Positions 1 through 6,976 of a DNA stretch of 11,011 nt are shown here, in pieces. Numbering within the stretch: the first letter of the stretch is position 1; each line of letters opens with the position of its first letter. The notes under the pieces were generated by a model. That model was given only the letters and a program-made list of their open reading frames with translations. It was not told the origin of the DNA and ran no database searches. A program made the position numbers and the translations under genes. The stretch comes from Deltaproteobacteria bacterium (lineage in GTDB: Bacteria > Desulfobacterota > DSM-4660 > Desulfatiglandales > HGW-15), in contig JAFGIC010000272.1 in NCBI GenBank assembly GCA_016929815.1, forward strand, positions 1 through 11,011, written 5' to 3'.

Positions 1-19
1 CATCTTCTTGAAAGGCCAT
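1..19 (-). CDS. 5' end of a gene running off the left edge
   Basis: On the minus strand an ATG at 19-17 opens a reading frame, Met-Ala-Phe-Gln-Glu-Asp, that leaves the window after six codons. It is preceded by GGAGGAG at about 5 nt spacing, a strong ribosome binding site, which is the main reason to call it. An in-frame ATG at 31-29 is a possible longer start but has no good site of its own. It lies 114 bp downstream of the STAS gene on the same strand, so the two could be co-transcribed. STAS genes often sit next to anti-sigma kinase, PP2C phosphatase or chemotaxis kinase genes, but six residues are not enough to tell which, if any, this is. Confidence 0.55.
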
Positions 20-133
20 GATCTCCTCCATAGCTTTGTTTTAATAAATTTTTAAAAGTGGATGTCTCTATTAATATGTTCATGAAATCTAATATAATGA
101 GAGTCCGCTGAATAGCAGGCATAAAGTGGATTG

Positions 134-442
134 TTATCCCTGTTCAACTACGTCAAAATATTTATCCAGATGCGTCGTCCTCATAAATTTATTCATTCTG
201 CCGGATATATTTTTTATCTTAAGTCTTCCATTAGCGCCCTTTAACGAATTGTTCGCGGCAATAAGCAGGCCTAAACCGTTGGAATCGATATCTTCTATAT
301 TGCTGAAATCAATGGTAATATCTTTAATCCCTTTATCCATTAATGACATCAGCTGTTCCTTAATGCCTTCAACCATTGGTGTAACGATATTTTTCCCCGG
401 TTTTATAGTATTCTTTGCAGACATCTTGTTTGCTTTAGCCAT
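134..442 (-). CDS. STAS-domain protein (anti-sigma factor antagonist-like)
   Basis: A 102-residue single-domain STAS protein of the SpoIIAA/RsbV type. Family members bind a partner-switching anti-sigma kinase, or act in chemotaxis or transport regulation, and are controlled by phosphorylation of one Ser/Thr. The core motif is visible: I-D-F-S at 44-47, then D53-S54-N55-G56-L57-G58. S54 aligns with the serine phosphorylated in RsbV and SpoIIAA, so the switch residue appears to be kept; the next residue, usually Ser or Thr, is Asn. The protein is cytoplasmic, with no signal peptide or membrane segment. The start at 442 is chosen because GGAGGAGA lies at 453-446 just before it; an upstream ATG at 466 would add eight residues and places that site inside the coding region. 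No kinase partner is visible in the window, so the STAS class is solid but the pathway is unknown. Confidence 0.85.
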   Translation of the reverse strand: MAKANKMSAKNTIKPGKNIVTPMVEGIKEQLMSLMDKGIKDITIDFSNIEDIDSNGLGLLIAANNSLKGANGRLKIKNISGRMNKFMRTTHLDKYFDVVEQG

Positions 443-460
443 AAATCTCCTCCATAATAT

Positions 461-498
461 TAACATGGTTTTAAAAATCCGGCATGTTATTCATGTTA
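461..498. repeat. cluster of TAACATG heptamers, possible operator
   Basis: TAACATG occurs at 461-467 and its reverse complement CATGTTA at 483-489 and 492-498, giving an inverted pair with centres 22 bp apart plus a third copy 9 bp on. A fourth copy (TAACATGGTTT, sharing 11 bases with the first) is at 761-771. The cluster lies just upstream of the STAS start, where an operator would be expected. The sequence matches no regulator site I know, and binding is an inference. Confidence 0.3.
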
Positions 499-677
499 AG
501 CGAAAATCAATCAATAGATAAAAATTATGTTATCGGATATTATTATATTTCATGCATAAGATCCCACATATGCTCTTTATGCGATAACCGTGCCAATACC
601 TTTTTGAAGACCAGTTTTATTTATTTAATAATTACAATTGGTTATCTCCATGAATCCTATCGGTTCCAGTCATACGT

Positions 678-706
678 TTGACAGGAAACGTCGCTTTTTT
701 GACAAT
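678..706 (+). promoter_or_regulatory. possible sigma70-like promoter for nadE
   Basis: A perfect TTGACA at 678-683 is followed, after 17 bp, by GACAAT at 701-706, which matches TATAAT at only four of six positions. A second TTGACA at 699-704 overlaps it but has no convincing -10 at the right distance. It would give a leader of roughly 140 nt before the nadE start. The -10 match is weak. Confidence 0.25.
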
Positions 707-855
707 TTAATATCATTTTCAAATTTACGCCTAAGCATATTACACCGCTCAATGCTTTAATAACATGGTTTAATGTCTTGAATTATTTTATTAACAGATA
801 TAAAGAGTATGAATATGTATTTAAATACCACAAAATTATATTATCGGGCATTCAA

Positions 856-2496
856 ATGAAGATCTCTATCTGCCAGATAAATCCCATTATAGGTGATTTC
901 AATCATAACTTATCACTGATCATCGATGCCGCTGAAAAGGCGAAGAAGTCAGGCTGCAAACTGGCGGTTTTCCCTGAGATGGCTCTGATGGGATATCCGC
1001 CCAGGGATCTTCTTGAAAAACCGGCCTTCATAGATGCAAACCTTAAGTATCTTCAGAAACTTAATTTATCAGTTGAAGGAATATACATAATTTCTGGATA
1101 TGTTGATAAAAATCCTGAAAAAATCGGCAAAAATCTGATCAATAGCGTGGCCATTTTAAGGGACGGCCACATGCTCGGCAGGGGAGTAAAAATGCTGCTC
1201 CCCAGCTATGATGTCTTTGATGAAACACGATATTTCGAGCCCGCGATGGAAAGCCTTGTGTTTGAGATAAAGGGGAAAAAGATCGGCGTGACTATCTGCG
1301 AGGACATCTGGAATATAGGTGATATTGAAGAGGCGCCGAGATATCATACTGACCCAGTGGCCGCGTTGAAGAAACGGGGGATTGATATCCTTATAAATAT
1401 CTCTGCCTCTCCCTTTACACTGTCCAAGGCATGCAGGAGGATCTCAGTATTAAAGGCTGCTTCTCTTAAGTACGGCATCCCGATACTCTACTGCAACCAG
1501 GTGGGCGGAAATGACGACCTGCTATTTGATGGTTCAAGCATGGTAGTTGACAGACACGGCAGACTGATCCTCATGGCAAAGGAATTTGAACCGGACAATA
1601 TAATCTGGGACAGTGAAAAGGATTATGATGAGTTAACGTACAGCAATGTACATGAGGAAGAGTTGCTTTTAAAGGGACTCGTAATGGGCGCAAGGGACTA
1701 TTTGAAAAAATGCGGTTTTAAAAAGGCTATTCTTGGACTCAGCGGAGGCATAGATTCCTCCCTTGTCGCGGTAATAGCAAAGCTCGCCATGGGCCGTGAG
1801 AATGTCATGGGTGTAAGCCTCCCCTCCCCTTTTACATCGGAGATAAGCAGGGAGTGCGCGCGGAAACTTGCTGAAAATCTCGGCATAGATTTCAGAGAGA
1901 TTCCTATTACCGGTATGTTCGAAAGTTACAAGGCAGCGCTGTCACCGAGCTTTAAAGGGCTCAAGGAGGACGTCACCGAAGAAAATATCCAGGCCAGGAT
2001 AAGGGGGAACATTCTGATGGCCCTTTCCAATAAATTTAACGCCCTTCTTTTGACAACAGGCAACAAATCAGAGACCGCTACTGGATACTGCACATTATAC
2101 GGTGATATGTGCGGCGGTCTCGCTGTCATTTCAGACGTGCCCAAGACCCTTTGCTACAGGCTTGCACGCCATATTAACCGTGAGCAAGAGATTATCCCTT
2201 CCGACGTGATCAACAGGCCTCCTTCCGCGGAACTACGGCACAATCAGAGGGACCAGGACACATTGCCTCCCTATGATATCCTTGACGGGATTGTCGAGGC
2301 CGCTGTTGAAAAAAATCTTTCGCAGGATGAAATTATCGCAATGGGCTATGACAGCAATATTGTAAGAGACGTAATGAAAAGGATCGTTTTCAACGAGCAT
2401 AAAAGGAGGCAGGCTGCGCCTGGTCTTAAGATTACTTCAAAGGCCTTCGGTTACGGAAGAAGGTATCCTATTGCAAGGGGAAGGGAGATTTATTGA
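856..2496 (+). CDS. nadE: glutamine-dependent NAD+ synthetase
   Basis: This cytoplasmic enzyme makes the last step of NAD+ synthesis, amidating nicotinic acid adenine dinucleotide with ATP and ammonia released from glutamine. The 546-residue product has the usual bacterial two-domain layout. The N-terminal nitrilase-type glutaminase domain (about 1-255) shows the catalytic triad E41 (FPE motif), K112 and C148 (TICEDIW). The C-terminal synthetase domain carries the ATP pyrophosphatase loop SGGIDSS at 296-302 and the NKSETATGY and DMCGGLAVISD motifs. The frame is open from a TTG at 778, but those 26 extra residues are Lys/Tyr-rich and unlike the family. The start at 856 gives the expected MKISICQINPIIGDF opening, with a modest GGG at 846-848. 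ilvD follows 101 bp downstream on the same strand, so co-transcription is possible but not needed. Confidence 0.96.
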   Translation: MKISICQINPIIGDFNHNLSLIIDAAEKAKKSGCKLAVFPEMALMGYPPRDLLEKPAFIDANLKYLQKLNLSVEGIYIISGYVDKNPEKIGKNLINSVAILRDGHMLGRGVKMLLPSYDVFDETRYFEPAMESLVFEIKGKKIGVTICEDIWNIGDIEEAPRYHTDPVAALKKRGIDILINISASPFTLSKACRRISVLKAASLKYGIPILYCNQVGGNDDLLFDGSSMVVDRHGRLILMAKEFEPDNIIWDSEKDYDELTYSNVHEEELLLKGLVMGARDYLKKCGFKKAILGLSGGIDSSLVAVIAKLAMGRENVMGVSLPSPFTSEISRECARKLAENLGIDFREIPITGMFESYKAALSPSFKGLKEDVTEENIQARIRGNILMALSNKFNALLLTTGNKSETATGYCTLYGDMCGGLAVISDVPKTLCYRLARHINREQEIIPSDVINRPPSAELRHNQRDQDTLPPYDILDGIVEAAVEKNLSQDEIIAMGYDSNIVRDVMKRIVFNEHKRRQAAPGLKITSKAFGYGRRYPIARGREIY

Positions 2497-2515
2497 TAAG
2501 GCGCAGGGCGCAAGT

Positions 2516-2544
2516 TTAAGGATTTCAAGATGTTCAGTTATAAT
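2516..2544 (+). promoter_or_regulatory. possible promoter for ilvD
   Basis: A perfect TATAAT lies at 2539-2544 in the nadE-ilvD gap, with only a poor -35 (TTAAGG at 2516-2521, 17 bp upstream). Transcripts would start near 2551. Just after this, GCGCGA and TCGCGT could form a small 6-bp hairpin with one G-U pair ahead of the ilvD ribosome binding site. No T-box, leader peptide or recognised amino-acid attenuator was seen. Confidence 0.3.
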
Positions 2545-2597
2545 CAATTTCAGCGCGAGTTGTATTCGCGTGCTTACTTAAAAGGAGGATTAAAATA

Positions 2598-4259
2598 ATG
2601 AGATCTGATATGATGAAAAAAGGCCTTGAAAGGGCGCCTCACCGTTCCCTTTGCAAGGCAATGGGCTACACGGATTATGAGCTGGCAAGGCCGATAATAG
2701 GCATAGCAAACTCCGCAAACGAAGTAGTACCGGGACACAAGCACCTTCATGAAATAGCCTATGCAGTAAAGATGGGCGTAGCAATGGCAGGCGGCACGCC
2801 CATGGAATTTAATACCATAGGCCTATGCGACGGGATTGCCATGAATCATCAGGGCATGAAATATTCCCTGATATCCAGGGAACTTATTGCCGACTCTGTA
2901 GAGATCATGGGAACAGCACTCCCATTTGACGGCATGGTCATGATCTGCGACTGTGACAAGATTATCCCGGGCATGCTTATGGCAATGCTCCGTCTTAACA
3001 TTCCGGCATTGCTTGTAAGCGGGGGTCCTATGCTTGCAGGCAGGATAGGCGACAGATATGTTGATCTTATCAGCGTATTTGAAGGTGTCGGCGCACGAAA
3101 GACACAAAAGATTACAGAGGAGGAGCTTAACATACTGGAAGACTGCGCCTGTCCCGGCGTTGGCTCCTGTTCGGGCATGTTTACGGCTAATTCCATGAAC
3201 TGTCTGTCAGAGGCGCTTGGCCTCGCACTTCCAGGCAACGGGACCATACCCGCCGTCTATGCCGAGAGGATAAGGCTTGCAAAGGAGGCAGGGAAAAAGG
3301 TCATGGACCTTGTAAAGAATGATATCAAGCCCAGAGACATAGCCACCATAAAGGCATTTGAAAACGCATTGCATATGGAGATGGCTCTTGGGAGTTCAAC
3401 CAACACCGTGCTGCATCTGCCTGCCATTGCCAACGAGGCGGGCATCAAGCTGGATCTTAAGATCTTCAACGCCATCAGCGCTGAGACCCCCAACCTTTGC
3501 AAGATATCCCCTGCAGGCCCTTCCCATATTGAGGACCTTTACAGGGCCGGAGGAATAACCGCGGTCATGGGTGAATTGAGTAAAAAAGGACTCCTCGACC
3601 TTACCCAGAAAACCGTATCAGGAAAGACATTAAAGGAGATTATTGGGGATGCGCATACCCTTGATGAGGAGATTATACGTCCCATAGAATCGCCCTACTC
3701 CCCTGACGGAGGTCTGGCAATCATGTTCGGCAACATTGCCCCGGACGGAGCAGTGGTCAAAAAATCCGCTGTCGATCCTTCCATGATGAAACACTCAGGT
3801 CCTGCCAGGATATTTGAAAGTGAAGAGGATGCCATGACAGCCATCATGAACAACATGATAAAAAAGGGAGATGTCATTGTGATCCGCTATGAAGGACCCA
3901 AGGGCGGACCGGGCATGAGGGAGATGCTGTCTCCGACCTCAGCGCTTGCAGGCGCCGGTCTGGACAAGGATGTCGCGCTTATAACGGACGGCAGGTTCTC
4001 CGGCGGAACAAGGGGCGCAGCTATAGGGCATGTCTCCCCTGAGGCGCAGGAAGGCGGCGCCATTGCTGTTATAAGGGAGGGTGAAATTATAGAAATAGAT
4101 ATCCCCAACCGTTCTCTTAATGTCAAACTGAGCAAAGAAGAGATCAACGGGAGATTAAAGGAATGGAAACAGCCCGATTATAAAATCAAAACAGGATATC
4201 TATATAGATACGCCAAACAGGTCACCTCCGCGAGCACCGGTGCCATATTCAAGGAATAA
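2598..4259 (+). CDS. ilvD: dihydroxy-acid dehydratase
   Basis: IlvD removes water from 2,3-dihydroxy-isovalerate and 2,3-dihydroxy-3-methylvalerate, giving the 2-keto acids that become valine, leucine and isoleucine. It is a cytoplasmic iron-sulfur, Mg2+-dependent enzyme. The 553-residue protein is full length for the short class of about 550-560 residues. Visible motifs are NSANEVVPGH near residues 37-46, C119 in CDCDKIIPGM, C191 in GSCSGMFTANS, and S468 in TDGRFSGG, the serine proposed as catalytic base in the family. The extra N-terminal cysteine found in [2Fe-2S] dehydratases of the PCN type is absent; the VPGH form is shared with the oxygen-labile E. coli IlvD, so a [4Fe-4S] cluster is the better guess. 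The start at 2598 follows AAAGGAGG at good spacing. No other branched-chain gene is beside it, so it stands outside an ilv operon here. Confidence 0.97.
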   Translation: MRSDMMKKGLERAPHRSLCKAMGYTDYELARPIIGIANSANEVVPGHKHLHEIAYAVKMGVAMAGGTPMEFNTIGLCDGIAMNHQGMKYSLISRELIADSVEIMGTALPFDGMVMICDCDKIIPGMLMAMLRLNIPALLVSGGPMLAGRIGDRYVDLISVFEGVGARKTQKITEEELNILEDCACPGVGSCSGMFTANSMNCLSEALGLALPGNGTIPAVYAERIRLAKEAGKKVMDLVKNDIKPRDIATIKAFENALHMEMALGSSTNTVLHLPAIANEAGIKLDLKIFNAISAETPNLCKISPAGPSHIEDLYRAGGITAVMGELSKKGLLDLTQKTVSGKTLKEIIGDAHTLDEEIIRPIESPYSPDGGLAIMFGNIAPDGAVVKKSAVDPSMMKHSGPARIFESEEDAMTAIMNNMIKKGDVIVIRYEGPKGGPGMREMLSPTSALAGAGLDKDVALITDGRFSGGTRGAAIGHVSPEAQEGGAIAVIREGEIIEIDIPNRSLNVKLSKEEINGRLKEWKQPDYKIKTGYLYRYAKQVTSASTGAIFKE

Positions 4260-4288
4260 CAGGTTGTTTTATAAGAATTTACCTATTA

Positions 4289-4331
4289 AATTCATGCTCT
4301 TTTATGGATAACCTATAGAAGAGCATGAATT
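4289..4331. terminator. 43-nt hairpin between convergent genes
   Basis: AATTCATGCTCTT at 4289-4301 pairs perfectly with AAGAGCATGAATT at 4319-4331. Pairing continues inward: T4302-G4318 (wobble), then 4303-4307 with 4313-4317 including one G-U pair, leaving a 5-nt loop. That makes about 19 bp of stem. The two wobbles pair only in plus-strand RNA, so the fold is better for the ilvD transcript, though the opposite transcript keeps the 13-bp arm. There is no strong T tract on either side. The right arm overlaps the TAA stop of the DUF1846 gene. Its position between two converging stops fits a shared terminator. Confidence 0.6.
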
Positions 4332-5847
4332 ATTCCACAAAGAGATCCTTTGAGGAAAAATTCGGATCGCTGGTAAGATTGACCCCAAGACGTCTCAGGC
4401 CTGCTTCATCACCGGGTGTAGGCATGTGCGTCATGTGCACCTCGCAGTCCTTAAGTTCTGTCAGCCTTTCCATGGCAAGCTGCGCCGCCGTATTGGTCGT
4501 GGCGCTTATACTCAGGGCAATGAGGGTCTCCAGAAGGTCCAGACTCAGGGTCTTTTCATTCAGGATATGCGTCTTCAGGTTGCTGACGGATTCGGTTATA
4601 TTCGGCGGAAGCAGTTTTATCTTTTCCGGGATCTCCGCCAGATGTTTTATGGCATGCAGCACCAGGCTGGATGCCGCGTGAAGATGGGCTGAATTACTGC
4701 CCGTTACAATAGTCCCGTCCTTCAACTCTATGGCAGCTCCGCAATATACGCCTTCATTACCCTTGTCCTTTTCCCTGGCTTCAAGGGCCGCCTGGTGGGC
4801 AGGCTCAATAACATTGCGGTAATTCTGGTCAAGATTCAGGTCATTCATCAGCAGTTCCACCCTTTGCACTGTGTCCCTTGCCGTCAAACCCATGGCATAT
4901 TCACACCTGTACCTGAAATATCGCCTGATGATCTCCTGCTTTGATGCCTCCCTTGCCTGTTCATCGTCAACAATTGCAAATCCGGCGCGATTTACACCCA
5001 TATCCGTAGGCGAGTTATAAGGAGATTCGCCGCCGCTTATCTTTTTAAATATCCTCTTAAGCACGGGAAATACCTCTACATCACGATTGTAGTTCACTGC
5101 CTTTTTGTTGTATGCCTCCATATGAAAGGGGTCTATCATATTGAAATCCTTTATGTCCGCCGTAGCAGCCTCATAGGCAACATTCACGGGATGAGTCACA
5201 GGGAGATTCCATATGGGAAAGGTCTCGAATTTGGCGTATCCTGCATTGATGCCTTTTTTGTGCTCATGATATACCTGAGAAAGACATGTCGCCATCTTGC
5301 CGCTGCCCGGACCGGGCCCCGTCACAATGACCAGGGGTTTTTCAGTTTCAACAAAATCATTGGCTCCATATCCTTCATCGCTGACGATCAGATCAATATC
5401 CGTCGGATAACCTTTCGTATATTTGTGGGTATGGACCCTTATGCCCCTTCTCTCCAGCTTGTTCTTAAAGAGTTCAGCGCCGGGCTGACCTTCATAACGC
5501 GTAATAACAACACCGAGGACATCAATCCCCCATCTTCTAAGGTCATCAATCAGCTTCAGCGCCTCTGAATCATATGTGGTGCCGAAATCCGCTCTTATCT
5601 TTTTTCTTTCAATATCCCCTGAGTAAATACAGAGCAGTATGTCAGCCTTATCTTTTAATTCCTGTAGAAGCCTCATCTTTATATTGGGATCATATCCTGG
5701 CAGGACCCTGGCTGCATGAAAATCATAAAGGAGCTTGCCGCCGAATTCCAAGTAGAGTTTGTCATGAAACTTCTGTGTCCGTTCCAGTATTTCAGACGTC
5801 TGCTCCTTTATATATTTCTCATTATTAAATGCAGCAAATTCCCTCAT
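4330..5847 (-). CDS. DUF1846 / UPF0371 family protein
   Basis: A 505-residue protein recognised as DUF1846 (UPF0371), a widespread bacterial family whose biochemical role I cannot name with confidence. Visible features are the N-terminal FGGKLLYDFHAARVLPGYDP block, a central phosphate-binding-loop-like GPGPGSGK at 177-184 (K184), and the conserved stretch around HPVNVAYEAATADIKDFNMIDP. A more helical C-terminal half ends in the family's usual CEVHMTHMP...LRRLGVNLT region. The P-loop-like motif suggests nucleotide or phosphate binding, which is inference. It looks cytoplasmic, with no signal peptide or membrane helix. The start at 5847 has GGAGGG at 5856-5851, about 3 nt upstream. It is transcribed alone, convergent with ilvD and divergent from the YwbE gene. 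Length and motifs look complete. Confidence 0.92.
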   Translation of the reverse strand: MREFAAFNNEKYIKEQTSEILERTQKFHDKLYLEFGGKLLYDFHAARVLPGYDPNIKMRLLQELKDKADILLCIYSGDIERKKIRADFGTTYDSEALKLIDDLRRWGIDVLGVVITRYEGQPGAELFKNKLERRGIRVHTHKYTKGYPTDIDLIVSDEGYGANDFVETEKPLVIVTGPGPGSGKMATCLSQVYHEHKKGINAGYAKFETFPIWNLPVTHPVNVAYEAATADIKDFNMIDPFHMEAYNKKAVNYNRDVEVFPVLKRIFKKISGGESPYNSPTDMGVNRAGFAIVDDEQAREASKQEIIRRYFRYRCEYAMGLTARDTVQRVELLMNDLNLDQNYRNVIEPAHQAALEAREKDKGNEGVYCGAAIELKDGTIVTGSNSAHLHAASSLVLHAIKHLAEIPEKIKLLPPNITESVSNLKTHILNEKTLSLDLLETLIALSISATTNTAAQLAMERLTELKDCEVHMTHMPTPGDEAGLRRLGVNLTSDPNFSSKDLFVE

Positions 5848-6000
5848 GTTCCCTCCGCCCGTAATCTTCCGGTAAAAATCCGGCTTAAATATTTATTTTA
5901 TCAGTAATACCAGAATGAACCTTTAATCATTACCTGCTGAATTTTTCAATATCTTTTTTCCAAATAAAGGAATTTAAATTTCCCCTCTCACCGATAATCA

Positions 6001-6029
6001 TTGAAATGGCAGACTCGTTCTGCTATAAA
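6001..6029 (+). promoter_or_regulatory. sigma70-like promoter for the YwbE gene
   Basis: TTGAAA at 6001-6006 and TATAAA at 6024-6029 are separated by exactly 17 bp; each matches the housekeeping consensus at five of six positions. Transcription from about 6036 would leave a leader of roughly 20 nt containing TAAGG at 6046-6050. This is the best promoter match I found in the window. Confidence 0.6.
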
Positions 6030-6057
6030 TTTAAAGGATTTGTCATAAGGTAAAAGG

Positions 6058-6252
6058 ATGGACGGAAAAAACAGGGCAGATATAAAACCGGGATTGCGCG
6101 TAAAAATCGTGCAGAAACAGGACCAGCGATCAGGCCGGCTTACTGAAGGAACTGTAAGGGATATACTTACTAATTCAGCTACACATCCCCACGGCATCAA
6201 GGTCAGGCTTGATTCCGGGGTTGTCGGAAGAGTAAAGGAGATTATAAAATAG
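6058..6252 (+). CDS. YwbE family protein (DUF2196)
   Basis: A 64-residue protein matching the YwbE/DUF2196 family over its whole length: an IKPGLRVKIVQKQDQRSG block, T-x-G-x-V-x-D-I-L-T-N-S, then THPHGIKVRLDSG and a VGRVKEI ending. Members are tiny basic cytoplasmic proteins found in many bacteria; no function is established that I know of. The short beta-rich pattern with HPHGIKVRL looks like a small KOW/SH3-like barrel, so nucleic-acid or ribosome binding is conceivable but unsupported. It starts 7 nt after TAAGG and has its own promoter. It faces away from the DUF1846 gene and converges with the membrane-protein gene. It is complete at normal family length. Confidence 0.9.
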   Translation: MDGKNRADIKPGLRVKIVQKQDQRSGRLTEGTVRDILTNSATHPHGIKVRLDSGVVGRVKEIIK

Positions 6253-6382
6253 GATGCTATAATAACAGGATAAAATCAGCAACTTTTTCCCCACTTGAAG
6301 ATACCATGGCTCTCCTTACGCAGTATATCTGTATCAGGGATTAGAAAGAGCTCCGGTGATTCCCTGCAAGTTTCTTAAGGAT

Positions 6383-6976
6383 TTATAGATGCCTTGCCTT
6401 AAGACGGATATGAAACCATGATATTATCAACGCCATAAGGATTAAAAGAATCCCCTCGCCAAGAATGATCCTCCGGACCCCAAACCATGTGATTAAATAG
6501 AAAGATGTCAGGATTGTTCCTGCTATACTGCCTATGGAAGAGATCGCATAAAGGTTCCCGACCTGTGTGCCGAGCAGATGAAGTTCTTTCACCTGCAATT
6601 TTACGGCATATGGTATGACTGCGCCCATGAAAACCGATGGTAAAAAAAACAGCATCATTGACGCCATGAGCGGTTCGAGTCGAATACCCAGGTAAGCATC
6701 AAAGATCCAGTAATTGACGGGATCATAATAAAGAGGCAGGAGACAAAGGAATATACCGGGCACAAGCAGAAGCATGGCGAAGCATCTGAGATCGGCGATA
6801 TAATCCGCCAGTCTGCCGCCGCCCCAGTAGCCCACAGTCAGCCCGCTTAAAAATACCCCTATCAGGCTCCCCCAGACAAAGATATCGTTTCCGAAATGAG
6901 GCGCCAGGATGCGGCTGCCGAGAATCTCAAAAGACATGACGATACAACCGGTCAGGAAGACGATTAATGAAATCAT
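6383..6976 (-). CDS. six-helix membrane protein, spermidine-synthase-like membrane domain
   Basis: A 197-residue integral membrane protein with about six hydrophobic segments (near 1-19, 33-52, 64-83, 104-124, 140-160 and 167-187). It carries the signatures of the membrane half of 'fused MFS/spermidine synthase' proteins: SFEILGSRILAPHFG after helix 1, VWGSLIGVFLSGLTVGYWGGGRLAD, and GNLYAISSIGSIAGT before helix 5. In fused proteins this domain is N-terminal and runs straight into a synthase-like domain. Here it stops after helix 6 and the synthase-like part is the preceding separate gene. The ATG overlaps the upstream TGA as ATGA, with AAGG at 6987-6984, so translation is probably coupled. 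Function is unknown; it may anchor its partner or move a substrate across the inner membrane. Confidence 0.85.
   Translation of the reverse strand: MISLIVFLTGCIVMSFEILGSRILAPHFGNDIFVWGSLIGVFLSGLTVGYWGGGRLADYIADLRCFAMLLLVPGIFLCLLPLYYDPVNYWIFDAYLGIRLEPLMASMMLFFLPSVFMGAVIPYAVKLQVKELHLLGTQVGNLYAISSIGSIAGTILTSFYLITWFGVRRIILGEGILLILMALIISWFHIRLKARHL

Larger units (their letters stand above)
443..855. other. divergent intergenic region between the STAS gene and nadE
   Basis: An AT-rich, non-coding stretch that must hold the promoters for both flanking genes. It has a cluster of TAACATG/CATGTTA heptamers near the STAS start, a further copy at 761-767, and two TTGACA boxes at 678-683 and 699-704. An open frame at 484-681 has no ribosome binding site and no recognisable protein features, so it is not called. 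No riboswitch or RNA gene was recognised. Confidence 0.6.

Noticed and set aside
126..521. 131-codon plus-strand frame opposite the STAS gene
   Set aside because: It is the antisense shadow of a clear STAS domain with a good ribosome binding site; the hydrophobic look comes from reading the complement.
484..681. 65-codon plus-strand open frame in the STAS-nadE gap
   Set aside because: No ribosome binding site, no recognisable domain, and an amino-acid make-up expected of translated AT-rich spacer.
778..855. 26-residue N-terminal extension of NadE from a TTG start
   Set aside because: The extension is Lys/Tyr-rich and unlike the family, while the ATG at 856 gives the normal family N-terminus.
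2849..3247. 132-codon minus-strand frame inside ilvD
   Set aside because: ilvD is intact with all its motifs, and this frame has no family features.
5122..5568. 148-codon plus-strand frame inside the DUF1846 gene
   Set aside because: Antisense to conserved DUF1846 motifs including the GPGPGSGK loop, with no domain of its own.
6973..6976. Frameshift breaking a single fused spermidine-synthase-like gene
   Set aside because: The domain order is opposite to that of fused proteins, each part has its own start and ribosome binding site, and the overlap is a normal ATGA coupling.
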